From contig VZSE01013599.1 of assembly GCA_013398275.1 (NCBI GenBank), positions 37,221 through 101,220 of the forward strand: a stretch of DNA of 64,000 nt, written 5' to 3'. Source of the DNA: Promerops cafer. Lineage: Eukaryota > Chordata > Aves > Passeriformes > Nectariniidae. The stretch's first letter is position 1; every line of letters starts with the position of its first letter. The notes below the pieces were generated by a model. The model had not been told where the DNA came from, ran no database searches, and worked only from the letters and a program-made list of their open reading frames with translations. Positions 12,901 to 27,900 of this stretch are shown here, piece after piece. The translations under genes and the position numbers were made by a program.

Positions 12901-15900
12901 AGGTCTTGCAGTGCCAGTGAGATTGAACTCAGAACTCTCCTGAGCCCCTGGCATCTCCCTGTCCTGCTGTTTCTTGACATGGTCAGATCATCCTTGCAGG
13001 ATCTCAGGCTTGTTTGTCTTTGTGTCACGTGCAGAGATGTTTTAGTGTGACACTGGGAGAAGATCTGGCCAGGGTAGGTTTTGGCAGATGCTTTGTGGTG
13101 GAGTCTCCAGTGGTTAAATGGTGTGTAAATGGTCTCTGTACCTTTACCAGCCAGGCTGCTGAGCTGTTTTCTGGGGAAATCCCCTTCTGGATTTTACAGC
13201 AGCAGCTAATCCATAACACTGTTTTTCTGGGCCAGGGAGGAGAACAGCTGATGCCCTGTAGGCCTGCTACTATTGAGAATTATCCTTGATGAGATAATTC
13301 CTCTTTAAAAAGAGGAGGAGAGAAGCTTGATGATGGGGTCTTTTCACTCTTCACTGTGGATGTGAGCAAGGATGGGAGACTTCTGCCTCCATGTGGATCT
13401 AGGACATCCTCTGCATTTGCTAAATCACTCTGCTGCTCTGCTTGCAGCTTCATCCTAAGGATGCCTGCACCTGACTTCAGCATTCTCTTTTCCAATATCC
13501 TTCCCTTGGATTACTGCCTTCTTCCTTCACCCCTGCAGGTACCAATGTATTCCATGTGCTCTTTCTGCTCCCTCGGTCCATTGATTATTGCTTGTTCCAA
13601 ACAGTTCAGGTTACCACCTTTCCTAAAGAAGGGGATGCCAAACCCAAGACAGACTTTGGTTTAAATATAATGAATATTGTCAGAGATTGTAGAATTCTTG
13701 AGGCAGTAGAGAATATGAAGTTGATCACTTGCAGGTGATGTTTTTCATTTTTTATAGTTCTCTGATCCAGGCTCAAACAGAATATCCAGTGATTATAAGG
13801 TAAAGAAGAGAAAGTATCCATTATAGAGTCTGTGTTCTTTGCCTGCTAAAGCTGCAGTTCTGAAAATTTAACTGCAAACAGGAGTGGGAACAGCAAACTT
13901 ACCTGAGTGGCCCTTGAAGTGCTCTGGTTTGAGCAGCTCCACATGGATTTTTTGCCTCTGATCCATTCCTCATTAGTCACCCCTCCAGGAGGGCTTTAAG
14001 GGAGAGCTTTTCCTTGCATTACAGCCTAAGGGGTGTTGGAGCTGATTGGTAACACACATCAGTGAGGAGCTTGGCCAGTAAGCCCCATTACTTCTACACT
14101 TTTAAGCTTAAATTTTAGGGTAGGCATATCAGTGAGATTACACAAGGAATTAAATTGACCCTTCAAAACATTGCCAGATTAGAAATAGTTTCCTTGAAAT
14201 GCTTGTTCCAAAATTCCCCTTTCAGAGGCAAATGGCGAAGACAATATTTTGCAAAATTCACAATATTAGGAAGTTGAAGTGGATACTTTAATTTGAAAAC
14301 CAGAGACACACATGTTGAAACATACTTGCTTTGGCTTTTTTCAGTTTCCTCTAAAGGGTGTTTTCATTTGTACAAAAATACAGTGATAGGAAAAAACACA
14401 TTTTGGCTTAGCACAGGCTGAAGTTAAAACCAAAATAAGGGCTTGAAATAGGAGTGAATTCCCACAGAGGGAAAGAGGGAGTTTCCTTTTTCTTTTCTTT
14501 TCTTTTTCTTTTTTTTTTTTTTGCCAATTTAAGTCAGTCCTCAGGCCCAACTCTTATTTACACAAGCCTGGATCAGGTCTATGCTGCCTGGAGGTTTATA
14601 GGAATAATAGGAGATGAAAAAAAAAAAACCAGAAGAGCCCAGAGTGGGATTATAGGAGCACAGAGGGACAAGGGGGTTAAAAACCAGGTCAAGATAAACA
14701 AGGGGGTTGTGAGCAACTGGTGACCAACATCAGGGCAAGAGGTGGGCCAAATGTCATGGGGAAGGTGTTCCTGAAGAACTTGGCAGGAAAAGCATCTCCT
14801 GGGTCAGTGGGCTCTGGGATCATGTCTGCCTGCATCTGGCAGGGTGCTGGAGATACGTGTAGTTCCCAGCAGCTGCTAAACAGAGAGAACACATCCCACG
14901 TGTAAAAATGGAATTTTACCTCAGAGATGATTTGAGAGACGTAGAGGGTAGGCAGCTTCTGCTCAAAGATGAACATAGCCAAAAGTGATTGAAAAATCCA
15001 TGACAGCTTGTAGATTTGGAGGGGGGGTGCTTCCAACTTCCAAGTATTTTGGGTGTCTGATTCCTGGCTTGGGAAGCCCTTGGGTTTAAGATACTGAGAA
15101 GATAGTAAGAAGTCTGAAGTATGGACTGTGGAAAATATCTGATCCCTCATTAAAGATATTTCTGTGTCAGTTTTGAAAGAATGGAGGGACTAAATGTAAT
15201 TAGAGTGTTTTCCTCTGGTAGCTCTTCCTTTGTCATGCTATATTTACTTTGCACATCTCTGACCTAGAGACTTCTTTGGTGTGGGAACAGGAAAGGAGGA
15301 GGTGTGGTGAATCACCAGAAATGCAGTCATCCTGATCTCTGTTTTCAATTTCCAGCCTGTATTTATGGATTCATTTCTTTCCTTTGTTTTTTTGAGGTTT
15401 GATAATTTCAAAGGTAGAGGAGGTTGGTCAGGTTCTTACCCAGTTCAGTTTTGAAAATGAGAACAGAGATGCTGCAGTCCCTCTTGGAACCCGTTCCTGG
15501 CCTAAATCATCCTCATCTCTGCACCAATGAAGAATAAGTTGAAGAAATTTTCCAGATAATTGTAGGAAAGCCCATGTCTCCTGCTATAGAGGAGGAGAGG
15601 GTCATCTTAGGTTTCTGTTTGGACTTAAGGAGAGAGGTGTGCCCCTCTACTGTTCTAATATCTGATATGGGTTCAGCCCTGAGGAAGGCACCACAGCCAG
15701 ACACCTTCCAGGCTTCAATTCCACACGTGTGTCCCTGTGCCTTGCCCAGTGTCCAGTTTCTGGCTCCACTGTTTTAGAGCAAAGTGGAAGAAACCCAACA
15801 CCAAACAGTTCCTGAGTGGTATGAGAGAATTCTTCCCCCACCCTGCAGACTCTCAGCACATGATGTGAAGCAGAGAATTGGTGAAGTTTGTGTCTGTTTT

Positions 15901-18900
15901 GCAAACAGAAAAGTGATTTTTGCTGCACAGAAGTAACTTGACAGTGAATGGAACACACTCTTAAAAAAAGTGATCAGAGTGATGAGAACCAGCACCCTTG
16001 TACGTTTTCTGATGCTTTCTCTTTTCCCAACATCTAAGTGGGCTCGGGGATTCCATTTGTTTCCATAAGCTTGTTCTTAAAATAGCATGAATTCAGAGAA
16101 CTTCTGATACACTTCGAACACCTATTTTCAATTAGATCATCCTTAGAAGCTGAATTATTGGCTGAATGTTAGAGGCACTTCCATGGTGGTAACCTTTCTA
16201 TTTTCCTCATGTTCTGGTGATGGGTCAGAGCTTCCATTTGGATCCATAGACTTATTCTTAAAATGAAATTCATCTATCAGTAGAGTAATTTTTTGTGTGG
16301 ATGTCTTAGGATCTTGGGATCATCAAAGACCTAACTTCAGAGCTCCACCACTGTCTGTTCTCTTTTCATCAGAGATGTACAATATTAAGATAATAATTTC
16401 CAAGAAATAAAAGAGTTGAGTTGAAACAGGAGGGAGTACATAGATCCATTGGTTGAGATGACACACCTCTCATTATTTTTATTGTTATTGTTATTACTGT
16501 TATTATATATTGCCATTATTATTGCTGTTGTTGTTATATTATCTGCTGGCTCTTGAAGTTCGGTAGAAATTGCAGAAAACTAAGCCAGAAGTGGCCATCC
16601 ACAGACAGCAGCCATGGCCTTGATCACAGGCTGCTGGGAGATTGAGCCCATTGTTCTGGTTTGATGCAATAACTTCTCATAAATGCACAAAAAGTCACAG
16701 GATTCCTTGAGAAGTACCCAAAGGGCTGTTGCCTCTTCCAATTCCATTATATTTATTTCAGTTTAAAGAGCAGCTCTCTGGTTTTACCAAACCACATAAC
16801 TGGAACGAGGAGAAAGCTGTGTTTAATACAGGTTTGTTTTTCTTCCTTCCCAGTCAAACCTGTACCCTACAGTGGGTCTCCAGACTCCAGGAGAGATCGT
16901 GGATGCCAACTTTGGGCAGCAGCCCTTTGTGTTTGACATCGAGGACTACATGAGGGAGTGGAGGGCGAAGATCCAGAGCACCATTAAGCGGTTTCCCATA
17001 GGAGACAGGCTGGGAGAGTGGCAGGCCATGCTGCAGAAGTAAGTCACTGCCTTCATGTTCAGCTTCTTCCCTTCTGTTAGGATTTAAACACTTCTTAAGT
17101 GCTAATTTGTGCTCTCTTATAGCAAAAATTGCCACTCTGTGCATTTTGCTCAAATTGTTTTACCCTCGGTTCTGTTGTTTATGGGTCTTTCCTGTGTAGA
17201 TTGCTGCTGTTTCAAATGTAAAAGAATGGGAGAAGTTTTCAGCCAAAGATTGCATGAAAGCTTGTAGGAATGGAAGAACATACATTTTGGAGTGATGCAC
17301 TGTGGGAGGGGAGAAGACACCATAAAAACTCTTAATATGGGAGAAGAGCCAGTGTGTAAGTCACCTGAATTCAGAAATGAAAGAGCAAGAAATAGCCTAA
17401 ACCAAAGGCTTCCAAACCTAACTGAAAACACAATTATGGCATTTTATAAATTTATGAATATTGAAAGCACTTCTCATTGCAGAAAAGATTGAGTGGAACT
17501 CGATGAGAACAGTTGGCAGGAGTTGTCAGAGGTCAGGAGTGTTATTGCTGCTGTTATTCGCCTTCCAAAATGGGACCAGATTAGAGAGCCAGGACCTCCC
17601 TTAACAAGAGCTGTTGATTCTGCTGCAGTGGGACCAGTTTATCCCTGTATTTATTCCTTGTGTTCTCCAGAATTTTTTCTTCTGATGTTGGGGTTGTCAG
17701 TCACCACTCTGGAGTTCCTCCTATAGAGCTCTTGGGCAGAAGCACTTGTATTTAAAACAACTTCTAAAAATTACACACCTGTGTACAATGTTATACCTAA
17801 GAATGATTGCTGACTCATGAAATACTTCTTTCTTGTACTGAAAGTAGCCAGGTTGAGTGCTGTGCTTTGAGCTGTGACTTGATCAGGTCAATGCCAGCTT
17901 CATCATGAGAAGCCTGTTTTGAGGTTCATTGTGAGAAGTTTTCAAATCCTGTTGCTGGCTTTTTAGATTCTGTTAAAATCCAGTGAGCATTAACATTGAG
18001 TCACTGTGTCCTGGGAAGGCACAGGTGCCTTAGAAATGGTCTGTTCAGGAAGATGGTCTTTTTGTGTTTGTTTTCTGACAGTGATACTCCTCCCTTCCCC
18101 AAGATTTTTTAAAAATACAACTTTGAAGCGTGTTAATGTTTTTAAAATCAATGCTGACAGTCACCAGATTAAAGTATCTGTGAATGTGCAGAATTTATAA
18201 GGAGATTGAACTACTAAAGATATAATTGCTGGCAAATAAGTGATGGAAGAAATTCAGGACCAGAATCTTTTCTTCTTTTTTAGATCTACTTGAAAGCCAT
18301 GAACGTCTCTGAGGTTCAGATTTATGTCTATATAGGATGTCACTGGCAGTAATACAGTATTGAGCCCTTACAAGTGAGCCTTGGACAGGAGTCACAAATA
18401 AATACTATATATGCATTGAGATTCTTAATATTTTAATTTCTTTTTCCACTCTGTAAAGTGTATTTAGAGCCTCCCTCCTGTTTGCAGAGGACCAGGTGCC
18501 TGTCTTGTAAATACACACAGTTTATACCCAGAAGCAGACCCTTGGTTATGTCCTAAGCAAGCTGAGTTTCTCAGTGAATTCTCAACTTCTGGTGTGTTGA
18601 TTTCTTTTTTCTCCAATGTGATGACTCTGTTTCTCTGGTACCTCATCATCTCTTTGTATTTTCTTTTTTTCTAGTATGGTTTCGTCATATTTGGTTCACC
18701 ATGGGTACTGTTCAACAGCAACTGCATTTGCCAGAGTCACAGACACCACAATCCAGGAAGAACAGACCTCAATAAAGAATAGACAAAGTAAGTCTCTGGG
18801 GTGTCACTCTGGGGAGTCCCTTTGGGACTCTGCAGAGGAGTGACTGCTGTGGAAGTTACTCCATGAGAGTACAGAGCTGTCCACAGCACTCTGCTGGCCA

Positions 18901-21900
18901 TGGAGTAGAGTTTGGGAATCTCTGCTAGGAGCACTTTCCCCATCATCACTGCCCCCTCTCCGCCCTCTGCCATCTTTGGCTGGAGAATTGCCCTGTCCCT
19001 TCTTGTCCCTGTCTGCTCTGCTTGGCCTTTGCTTGACCTGAGATCGTTGTGCCCCAGAGATGCCTTTGGATTCCAGCTCTTCACTGCAGGCTCTTGCAGC
19101 AGGGGCAGTTCCCTTAGCCTGGGCACAGGGACTCGGACACATCCATTTAGTTTCGCTGCAGCTCCAAGCTAAGGACTCTTCCAGTTCCTCTGCACATTGT
19201 GATTTCAGGTAACTTTTACCTGCTGAGGGGTTTTCAAATTCACAGCCAACGTGTTAAGCTCACACTGGGTGAAGAATTTGTATTCTGTGTCTGTTTTGGT
19301 TGCTTCTGTTTGCTCCCAAGTGGCTCATCTCTCAGTTGGTAGGGCTGTCAGCTCTTTTGGTCCTGCAGAATAAGGCTTGCAGCTTTCTCCTGCTGTACCT
19401 TTTTCAAAAACTTTTCTATTCACAGGCTCAGCCTGCAGAGTGGCAGAACATTGGTGTGTTTTCTGCATTCTCCTGGCTGCTGAATACAGGCCACATCCCT
19501 GTACATCTCCCTTCCCTTTGTGAACTGTTTCTCTTGTGACTGTTACGTATCAGAGCATTGTGCCCCTTTGTGGCTTGCTCTCCATACATTGCATGTGCTT
19601 AGCCAGCATTTGGGTTCATTTGGGGACTCTGCTTTTAAATAACTTGCAGCTGCTGCCTGGTAGTGCTGATGGGCTTTGTGCTTTCCAGGTCATGCATTAT
19701 GCAGCCCTGACCCCAGCCAGAGCTCCCAGGGGTGTGGGTTTAACCAGCAGAGCCTGGCGGGGCGCACGCGAGATGGTGCAGGCTCATTTGTCTGAGGACA
19801 GGTGACAAGGCAGATGGAGGAAAGTACCACAGAGCCCTGAAGTTGGGGCTTGAATATAAGGTGTGAGGAAAACACAGATGGGAAAACAAAAAGAGGGGGA
19901 AATATAAAAGGGAATGACATCTGTGAGAGTTGCCAAACAAGGCAAAGCAGAGCTGTCAAAAGCAGCGAGACGAGAAAATGGACGTGCAGGAGAGTGAAAT
20001 GAGAGCTCCTGTGTTGGTGTAAGAGCCACGGCTTTGGTTCCAGATTGCAACTACAATAACAACCAGATAGACACTGAGAAGTGGGAGACAAGTCAAGTCA
20101 TTGCAGTTTGTCACTGGGATTGTTAGTGGAGATTTACCAGGCTGGGCTTCCAACTGCTCCAGCACTTTGCGAAAGCCACAGCCTGTTGTTACCAGAGGCC
20201 CTGCTTGCAAAGCACCTCATGGGTCATTCCAAACCTTCCCTCTGCTGTTTATAAGGAGTGCTGGAAAAACAATGCAGTTGTAGTTTTAAGTACATTTAAT
20301 TTTTATCTCTAACTACACTTAGAAAAAATAGATGTGAGTAGCTGTAGATCAGTAGCTTCTCTGAGCTTTCAGGGATCCCGAGTTGAGTCTTGCATTTCTG
20401 TCTTCTGACCTGCTGATGGAACATACATGGAACGTGACCAGCATGATAAGTGTCTTCTTCCTCGTGTCTTTGCACCTCCAAGAAGTGTACAGGTCACTGA
20501 GCTGTTTCTAGTGTGGTCAACAGCTGGTACTTCTCTGGGAATACATTGAGGTGGACTTGCAGGAACACAGTTTTGTTGATATAATTACTCCTGCTTAGCA
20601 GTAGGAATATTGTGGAAGCAGTACTGTGCTGTGATTTAAGACCACAGACCCACTAAAAATACTCCGTTTATCTCATACTGAGCCATGTGTTTGCTTCCAA
20701 GCTTGAACCAGACAGAGAATGTAATATGAGGGTGACCTAGGAACTTGCCCTCTGAAACTGTCACTTCCCCAGCAGCCTCCTTGTTTCCATCCAGCTGGCA
20801 TGTCCTGCTTTTGTTTCCATTGCTGCAGAGCTCTGTGACTGAAGGACTAAAGTCTCAGAGCACCCCAACCTACTTCATCCTTCAGATCCTTCTACTCTTG
20901 ATGGTTTTTTGCTACTAAAAGATCCTTTCGTATTTTCACAGGGTTTCACCCTAATCCATAATAAACCAAATATGGTCCCCAGCTCTCCCAAGCTCTTGTG
21001 CAAGGTGGTGGTGGGGACCTGGATGGAATGGATGAGACAGCTCTTTTGGCTGTTCCTATGGGCTGGTCCTGTGTGTCACTAGGTCTCCTTTTGCTTTCAG
21101 GAATACAGAAGCTAGTATTAGCAGGCAGAGTGGGAGAAGCTATAGAAGCCACCCAGCAGCTCTATCCTGGCCTCCTAGAACATAACCCCAACCTGCTCTT
21201 CATGTTAAAGTAAGTATGAAAAGCTTTATTCTCCCTAATGCTGAAATGTGTAAATGAAGGAGGGAAAAGCTAGTCCAAACATCCAGTCTGGCTGCACACC
21301 TTGCTCTGAATTCAAACTGTTTGAGCTCCCTTTGGGAGTCCTTTGCACAGTGCTTGTAGCACCAGAGATGTAGCCCTTTTGTTGCTGCTCAGACCCAGTA
21401 TAGCTTTGCCCTGTGAGGTCAGGCATAGGCGGGTGAATTTTAGTTCTGCTGGCTGCCAGAAGTTCCTTCAGAGGAGTTTATTTACTGGTCTTGTGGAGAT
21501 CTTGCAGTGCTGGAGCAGTGTCAGTCACTGTGAAGGTTCCTAGAAAGGCATATGTATGGAAAAGGCTGTCTGGGGTAGAGATTAAAGGAAGTGTCCCAGT
21601 TCTCCCAGCTGCACAGAGTGGCTCTCCCCAGACTTCTGAGACATATGAGGACAATTCCCAGTAAAGCTAAATGAGGAGCTTTCCTCACTGTCACTGTGGA
21701 TATTGCATTTTTTACTCTTCTTTCTCTATTTTCCATTGGCCACCAGTATTTTTAGGTTGATGGAGTAGTGAAGGAATGATGCTATTTGACAGATTTAGTA
21801 CCTTCTCCCTGAAAAAAACCCTCCACAATTGAATTTTGGAGTACCTGCAGAAGAGCTGGAGGTGAAAGCTGCAAAGCAACAGTTTTTTCTTAGCACAGTG

Positions 21901-24900
21901 GAATTAAACTTGCTTTTTTGGGAATTTCTCAACATCCATTAGCATCAAAAGTAAAGTTTCTGCACTCCTTCCCCTGTAGCATCATCAGAGCACTCACAAT
22001 ACAAAGGCATCAGGAGTCTGAAATGTCTTTTTGAAAGTTGCTAGGACTTCCCCACTCGGGACCTGAGGCAGGCTCAGTGCAGAGCACCCCGGCTGTCACG
22101 CAGCCTTTTGTCCCTCTTGCCTCCCATGAATGCAGGTGCCGGCAGTTTGTGGAGATGGTGAACGGCACCGACAGCGAGGTGCGGTGTTTCAGTGCCCGCA
22201 GCCCCCGATCCCAGGACAGCTACCCCGGCTCCCCCAGCCTAAGTCCCAGACATGGATCAAGCAACTCACACGTTCACAGTACTGGTAAGTGTGTCCTGTG
22301 TCTCCAGATGAGGAGAGCAGATGTCAAAGGTGGATGTGGTGGTGTCTAGCGTTACCTGCTGTTTCCATGTGCTACTCTCTGAAATGTTTCTTTCCTTCCC
22401 CAGCTGAGGGGATGTTCTTTTACCATGGGTGTCTCTACACTGTCATAGAATTGGTTTTGCCTTAGTTATTTTCCACAGTTGTCTGCAGAGCAGGTTAACT
22501 TCTGAATAAAGAAGCTTTTGAAGGCTGTCTTCTACTGCAGCCACCTGTGACTCAGTATGGAGTGCTGATGGAGGTCTGGTCACTGATGGAGTGCTGAGAG
22601 GAGGTCTGGAAAGCAAAGCCTGTTTTCTATACCTTGGAGTCTGCAAAATAATTGCTTTCCAGAAAGAGCTGAGCAGAAGCTGCTTTGGCAGTGGAGCAGA
22701 AAGTCAGGGGGATGCATTGCACAAAAGCTTCTCCCTGCCCTATGGACTTTACCTTGCAAGCTCTAAACATGTGAGAAGGGAACAGTTCTGTTCCAGTAAC
22801 AGATGCTCCCAGCTCTGGAGCATCAACTCCTCAGAGTCTGGGAAATTAAACTTTAGGTTTTGAAGTGGACAGAACAAGATAAATGAGGACACCTGAGATA
22901 TCTTCCCTAGGTAATTACTGACTGCAGCTTTAGAGATGGAGTGAGCCAGGAAAAATGTCCTGCAGAGCCCTCGGAAACAGGCTGAGCTGCTTCACTGAGC
23001 TGTGAGCTGCTCACAGCCATCTGAGTGTTTTGGGTTGGTATTCCCACTGCTGCATGTGACAAACTGTGGACAGGCAAATATTTAAGGAAAAGGAAGACAA
23101 TTACTTGAATACTTCCAAGCTGTCACTCACCTTTCCAAGCCAGTATCTTTGTTTTCCTCTGCTGTGTTGTGAGAAGCCCTGGGTGTGTTTCTTTGACTAG
23201 ATAGTCAGAATGATCCCATCAGTGCATAAAAGGTCTTAGTAATAACCCATGTCTACATCTGCAACTGCAGTGCAAGGCAGCATAAGTATATATTTGTCTC
23301 TACATGTGGACATGACCTCGTTCTTTCAACAGAGGGGTAATTTCATCAGAGCATATTTCAGAGATGAAGCAGAACTGTTGTGAACAGGCTACTCTGTCCT
23401 TGTCTTAAAAACGCACAAAACAGCCCATTTGAATCTTTGTGTTGCTGTGATAGAAAACAGAAATACATTCCCTGCTATAAACATAATTGTGGGATCAGCT
23501 GATCAATTTGGATATATCACCATCCCTTCTGGAGAACAGCCATGCCAGGTCACATCATTTAGCCAAGGTCCTGTGATCAATATTGGTTGCCCAGGGAAGA
23601 ATATATGAATAAAACAAGCCCATAGTGAGGTTTTTCTAAAATATTTTAGCCCCTGTCAATTCTGAATTGATATAAAAGTCGTGGTAATGAATAAACATTT
23701 GTGTCTTGTGTCAGTGTGTTCTGCAGCTTGATAAGCACCTTTTGTGGAGGAGCAGGTGAAATTTCAAGCCTGACTCTCAGTGCTTTCTGTTCTCCTGAAC
23801 AAGGAAGGTTAGCTTGTGCTCATTAAGAGGGTTGCTGTTATTTGCTGAGTGTTGTGTGAATCACGTACATCCCTAACTTTAGATAGGTTGTGGGAAGCCT
23901 GGGCAGTTCTGCTTTCAACAATAATTTCTGTACTTGTGAACTGTTTCTGCCAATCTCTAATTTACAGCCCATTTTTAAAACTTCATGAAGCTCAGATGTT
24001 GCTGGTGAGCAGTGGGGTTCCTTTCATATCCATTTGTGTCTTCTCTAAAGCCCATTGAATTTAAGAATGATGAACCATAATTTAAGATCTGCAGTCTTAT
24101 TTTGCTTTCTTCCTTTGAGGCCTGCTGCCTTGCTAAATTGTTGGTTTTGCAGCAGAGTGACATTGTCAGTCCGGTCTCATTTTTCTTTCTTCTTGGCTTT
24201 CAGGAGCAGATAGTCCAACCTGTAGCAATGGAGTCATGTCCACAAAAAGCAAACAGAGTCACAGTAAATACCCAGCACTGAGTTCATCATCTTCATCTTC
24301 CTCCTCCTCTTCCCCTTCATCTGTGAACTACTCTGAGTCCAATTCTACAGATTCTACCAAATCTCAGCAGCACAGTAGTACGAGTAACCAAGAAACCAGG
24401 TATTGTTTTTCCTCTGGAGACACCTGAGGGGGGGTGGAATGGTGAGAAAAGTCTCAGTCTGCTTTCTGAGGAGCCAGAAGGGCATCTGTCCTGCCCTTTT
24501 GAACAATATTGGTTATCTACAAGGTCACTGCTATGCCCAGCAGACACAAACCTGCTCTGGCTCCCCTGCTGTGGCTCACGCTTGGAGGTTCATCTCATAA
24601 GGAATAATATGATGCTCTTGTTTCAGGCACCAAGCTGTCCCATTACACTGATGCCTTTGGATCCCAGTGTGATAGTTTGCCCAGAAGCTTTCCCAGTTAG
24701 CCTGGTGTTGTTTCTGCTGCCTCAGCCAGGCACTTGTTCCTGCTGAGCAGCTTTCCTGCCCTGTACTGTGTGAGGCAGCAGCTCAGGCCACAGTGGCTTG
24801 GTGCATTGCCCTCTTCTGTAATTTCCTTGGGCTGCCTGTTGCCCTGTTCCTTCCAGGTGAGCCTCTGAGCCAGCAGGAATTTGTTTCATGCTGTGACAGC

Positions 24901-27900
24901 AGGTCAGACTGAGCCTCCCTTCTCCAAGAAGCCACAGGTGATCCAGCAGTTCAGTGCAGTCACTGCTGCCTTTTCTGGAGTGTGGAGCAGAGTGAGCTGT
25001 GGTGAAAACTGAGCTGCCTTTGGGCTCACTCTCCACACTGCTGTTGCAGGGCTGTCTGAGGCCTCAGTGGAGCAGAGGGTGTCATTGTGATTAAAAGAAT
25101 CTCTTGCTAATTGCAGCTGGCACTCATTCTTCAAGTGCTGTGCTGAGCACGGCTTGCAGGACGGTTTGTAGGCTCAGTTGTGACCTCTGGAGAGCCACCT
25201 AGCATGTAACTGAGTGAGAAACACTTGTTAAGACTCAATTTACCAGAATCATTTAATGATGCTGGATTTGTCATTCTTTTTTTTTTTTAAGTGTAGAGCC
25301 CAAGTTCCAGTAAGATCTTCTCATAATTTCAGTTAATCAGTAGTTAATCAGCAGTCTCAGTCAGCCTGCTGTCTTGGGCATTTAACTGTTCAGTAGTGCA
25401 CTATTTGCAAGGACTGGGGATGTATCATAGCCAAAATTTCCCTCTTGTGCAGTCTCTGAATGTGTTACCTGTTACCTGGCTGCTGTTTACTATCCCAAGG
25501 ATCACTGCTTCTTGAAGGGAAAATGCAAAATGTTCTGCACCTGGAATTACGACAGGCACTTAGGGAACAGAAACCTGTCTCATAAATTGTCTTCAGAAGC
25601 CTGCAACAATTTTTGCTGCACTGACTTGGACCATCTGGCTCCCTGTAGTCCAACTGGCATCTTCTCTGGTGTGCTGGCCATTGCTGGGCACTGTTTGGCA
25701 CATAAACTCTTCATTTCTTCCCTTTTTAATTTAGACATCTGACCTTTCTTCCCTCCTTTCACCTCAGTGACAGCGAGATGGAAATGGAGGCTGAGCACTA
25801 CCCCAACGGAGTCCTGGAGAATTCATCCACCAGGATAATGAATGGCACCTACAAACACGAAGAGATCCTGCAGACAGATGAGTCCAGCATGGGTAGGTCC
25901 TCAGAGGCAGGAGGGGTAAAGGGAAATAGGAGCTGGTGTCAAAAGTTAAAACTGATTGGATGGTGGGGAAAAACCACATACTTTGGGCTGCTTTCCCCAC
26001 CCAGTGAATGAAGTGCCTGCTTCATGGGGAAAATTAATCTGTCCTGGACCTAAAAGTAGGTCTGGCTTTTCATAGACTCACTGCAGTGCTGGTGATATTT
26101 TGGAGCAGGGAAAGCAATAGGAGTCAAAGGTTTGTTCTGTGCTGGTCATGAAGGTGAGCTCAGAGCAGTCCTGGCAGAAGTGCCTGCTGGGGAGCTGAGC
26201 TGGGCTGTGCCAGGCTAGTGAAGTCCAGCTGTCGAGTGGCCCCAGCACAGCTGTGAGCTGTGACTGTGGGTTTGTGGGTGCTTTAGCCAGGAGGGAGCAG
26301 ATGAATCAGCTACACTACCTCTGAAACTGATTCATCCAGTTACAGTGGCTCTTGTCACCACTAATACTGGGAATCTGGTGGTGTTGGCATCTCTGACTGA
26401 AAGTTTTCTGAGTCCAGGATTTGTTAGACCAGGGGTTTCTGGGTTATATATGCTGTGTTACATGCATGAAAGGGGAACATGCATTGGAGTTGCAAGCTTC
26501 CAGGATTTTATCAGGAGGCTTGACTTCTAGGTAGTTCTCAGGAATTAAACAGAGCTCAAATCTTCCCTGTATCTACCAGGCACTATGACAAACCCACTAT
26601 TGGCTGTTGTAGGGCAGGGATCACAGAAAGCTTCCACTGGGATAAACTTGGGGCAGGAAGCAGCTCCAGAAGGGAGTTTGTGGGTATCCTGACACACAGT
26701 GGGCATTGGTGGGGAATGCAAGATGATTGTTCCTTCTCCACTGCTTCTCCTTAGAAGACAGCTGCCCCCAGAGGCAGCTCTGTGGAGGGAACCACGCTGC
26801 CACAGAGAGAATGATCCAGTTTGGACGGGAGCTGCAGATCCTGAGTGAGCAGCTTTGCAGAGAGTATGGAAAGAACACCGTGCACAAAAAGATGCTTCAG
26901 GTAAGCCTGGACCTTGTGCTGCATTGCAGCAGTTCTCTGGGCCAGCTCTGGGGTTGTGGGTTCCCTTGCAGACACCAGAGTAGCCCCCACTTCTACACCT
27001 GCTGAGCAAGAAGGGACCTACATGAGGATCAGAGATCAAAACATGAATGTGGAGCATCTACACCCAATTCTCAGCACAAGAGAGAAGAAATACAGCTCCT
27101 GCCTGGCTTCCTGGAGCAACTGCATGCTCTTCTTCTCTGCAGGTGACACTCTGCCTGCCTTCCTGTGCTGGCTCCCCTGCCAGGTGGAGGGGGCACCCTC
27201 TTTAACCTACTCTCTTGATGGCCCACTGTTGTCCCTTGCTGCCAAGAAGAAAAAGGCCATTTCTTTTCAGGAGGTAGGCACCTGTCACCGTGGTGATTGC
27301 AGGAGGTGCCCCAGCTGGACTTGGTGGTTTTCCTGTGTGTTTGCAGCCCTGCCTGATCTCACTGTGCCTTTCTGTTCTCTCACAGGATGCCTTTAGCTTG
27401 TTAGCTTACTCAGACCCTTGGAACTGCCCCGTTGGCCAACAGCTGGACCCGATCCAGAGGGAACCTGTGTGTGCTGCTCTCAATAGTGCTATTTTGGGTA
27501 AGAGCTGGTTCCCGTGGGAGGGTTTCCCCAGACATACCTGCTGTCCTGTGGCAGGCGGCAAGCCTGTCAGAAATACTTGTGTTTGGCCTTTCTTTCTGTT
27601 GCTGGGGACTGTCAGGGCAGTAATGCAGGAAGGGGAGTAGGAGGGAAGCCTGCAGAGAACAGATCCCCTGATACACTCCCATTTTGACTCCCTTCCTTTC
27701 ATCTTCCTCAATGCTGCTCCCAAGGATGCGCCTCAGGATTTTCCTCCCCTGCTTACTGAAGAAACCAAGATCTCTTTGATGCATCTCCCTTCGTGCTCTG
27801 AACCCACCTGAATGATTTTGTGGACTTTACCAGGGCTCTTTTCCAGCTGTATGGATTAGCAGAGTTCAGCCCTGGTATCATCCTGTTCTCTAGGAGGGAA

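Larger units (their letters stand above)
11393..16853 (+). other. RANBP10: RANBP10 intron with T-rich tract and diverged tandem duplication
   Basis: This 5.46-kb intron holds a TTTTC/poly-T tract near 14486-14522, a short A run near 14618, a diverged tandem repeat around 16.0-16.3 kb and a T/A-rich triplet tract near 16470-16540. No gene is supported in it. Confidence 0.75.
21210..25767 (+). other. RANBP10: RANBP10 introns around the CTLH-end and poly-Ser exons
   Basis: Three introns (21210-22135, 22285-24203, 24400-25767) separate the coding exons listed. A T run lies near 25280. I see no gene or clear mobile element in them. Confidence 0.7.
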
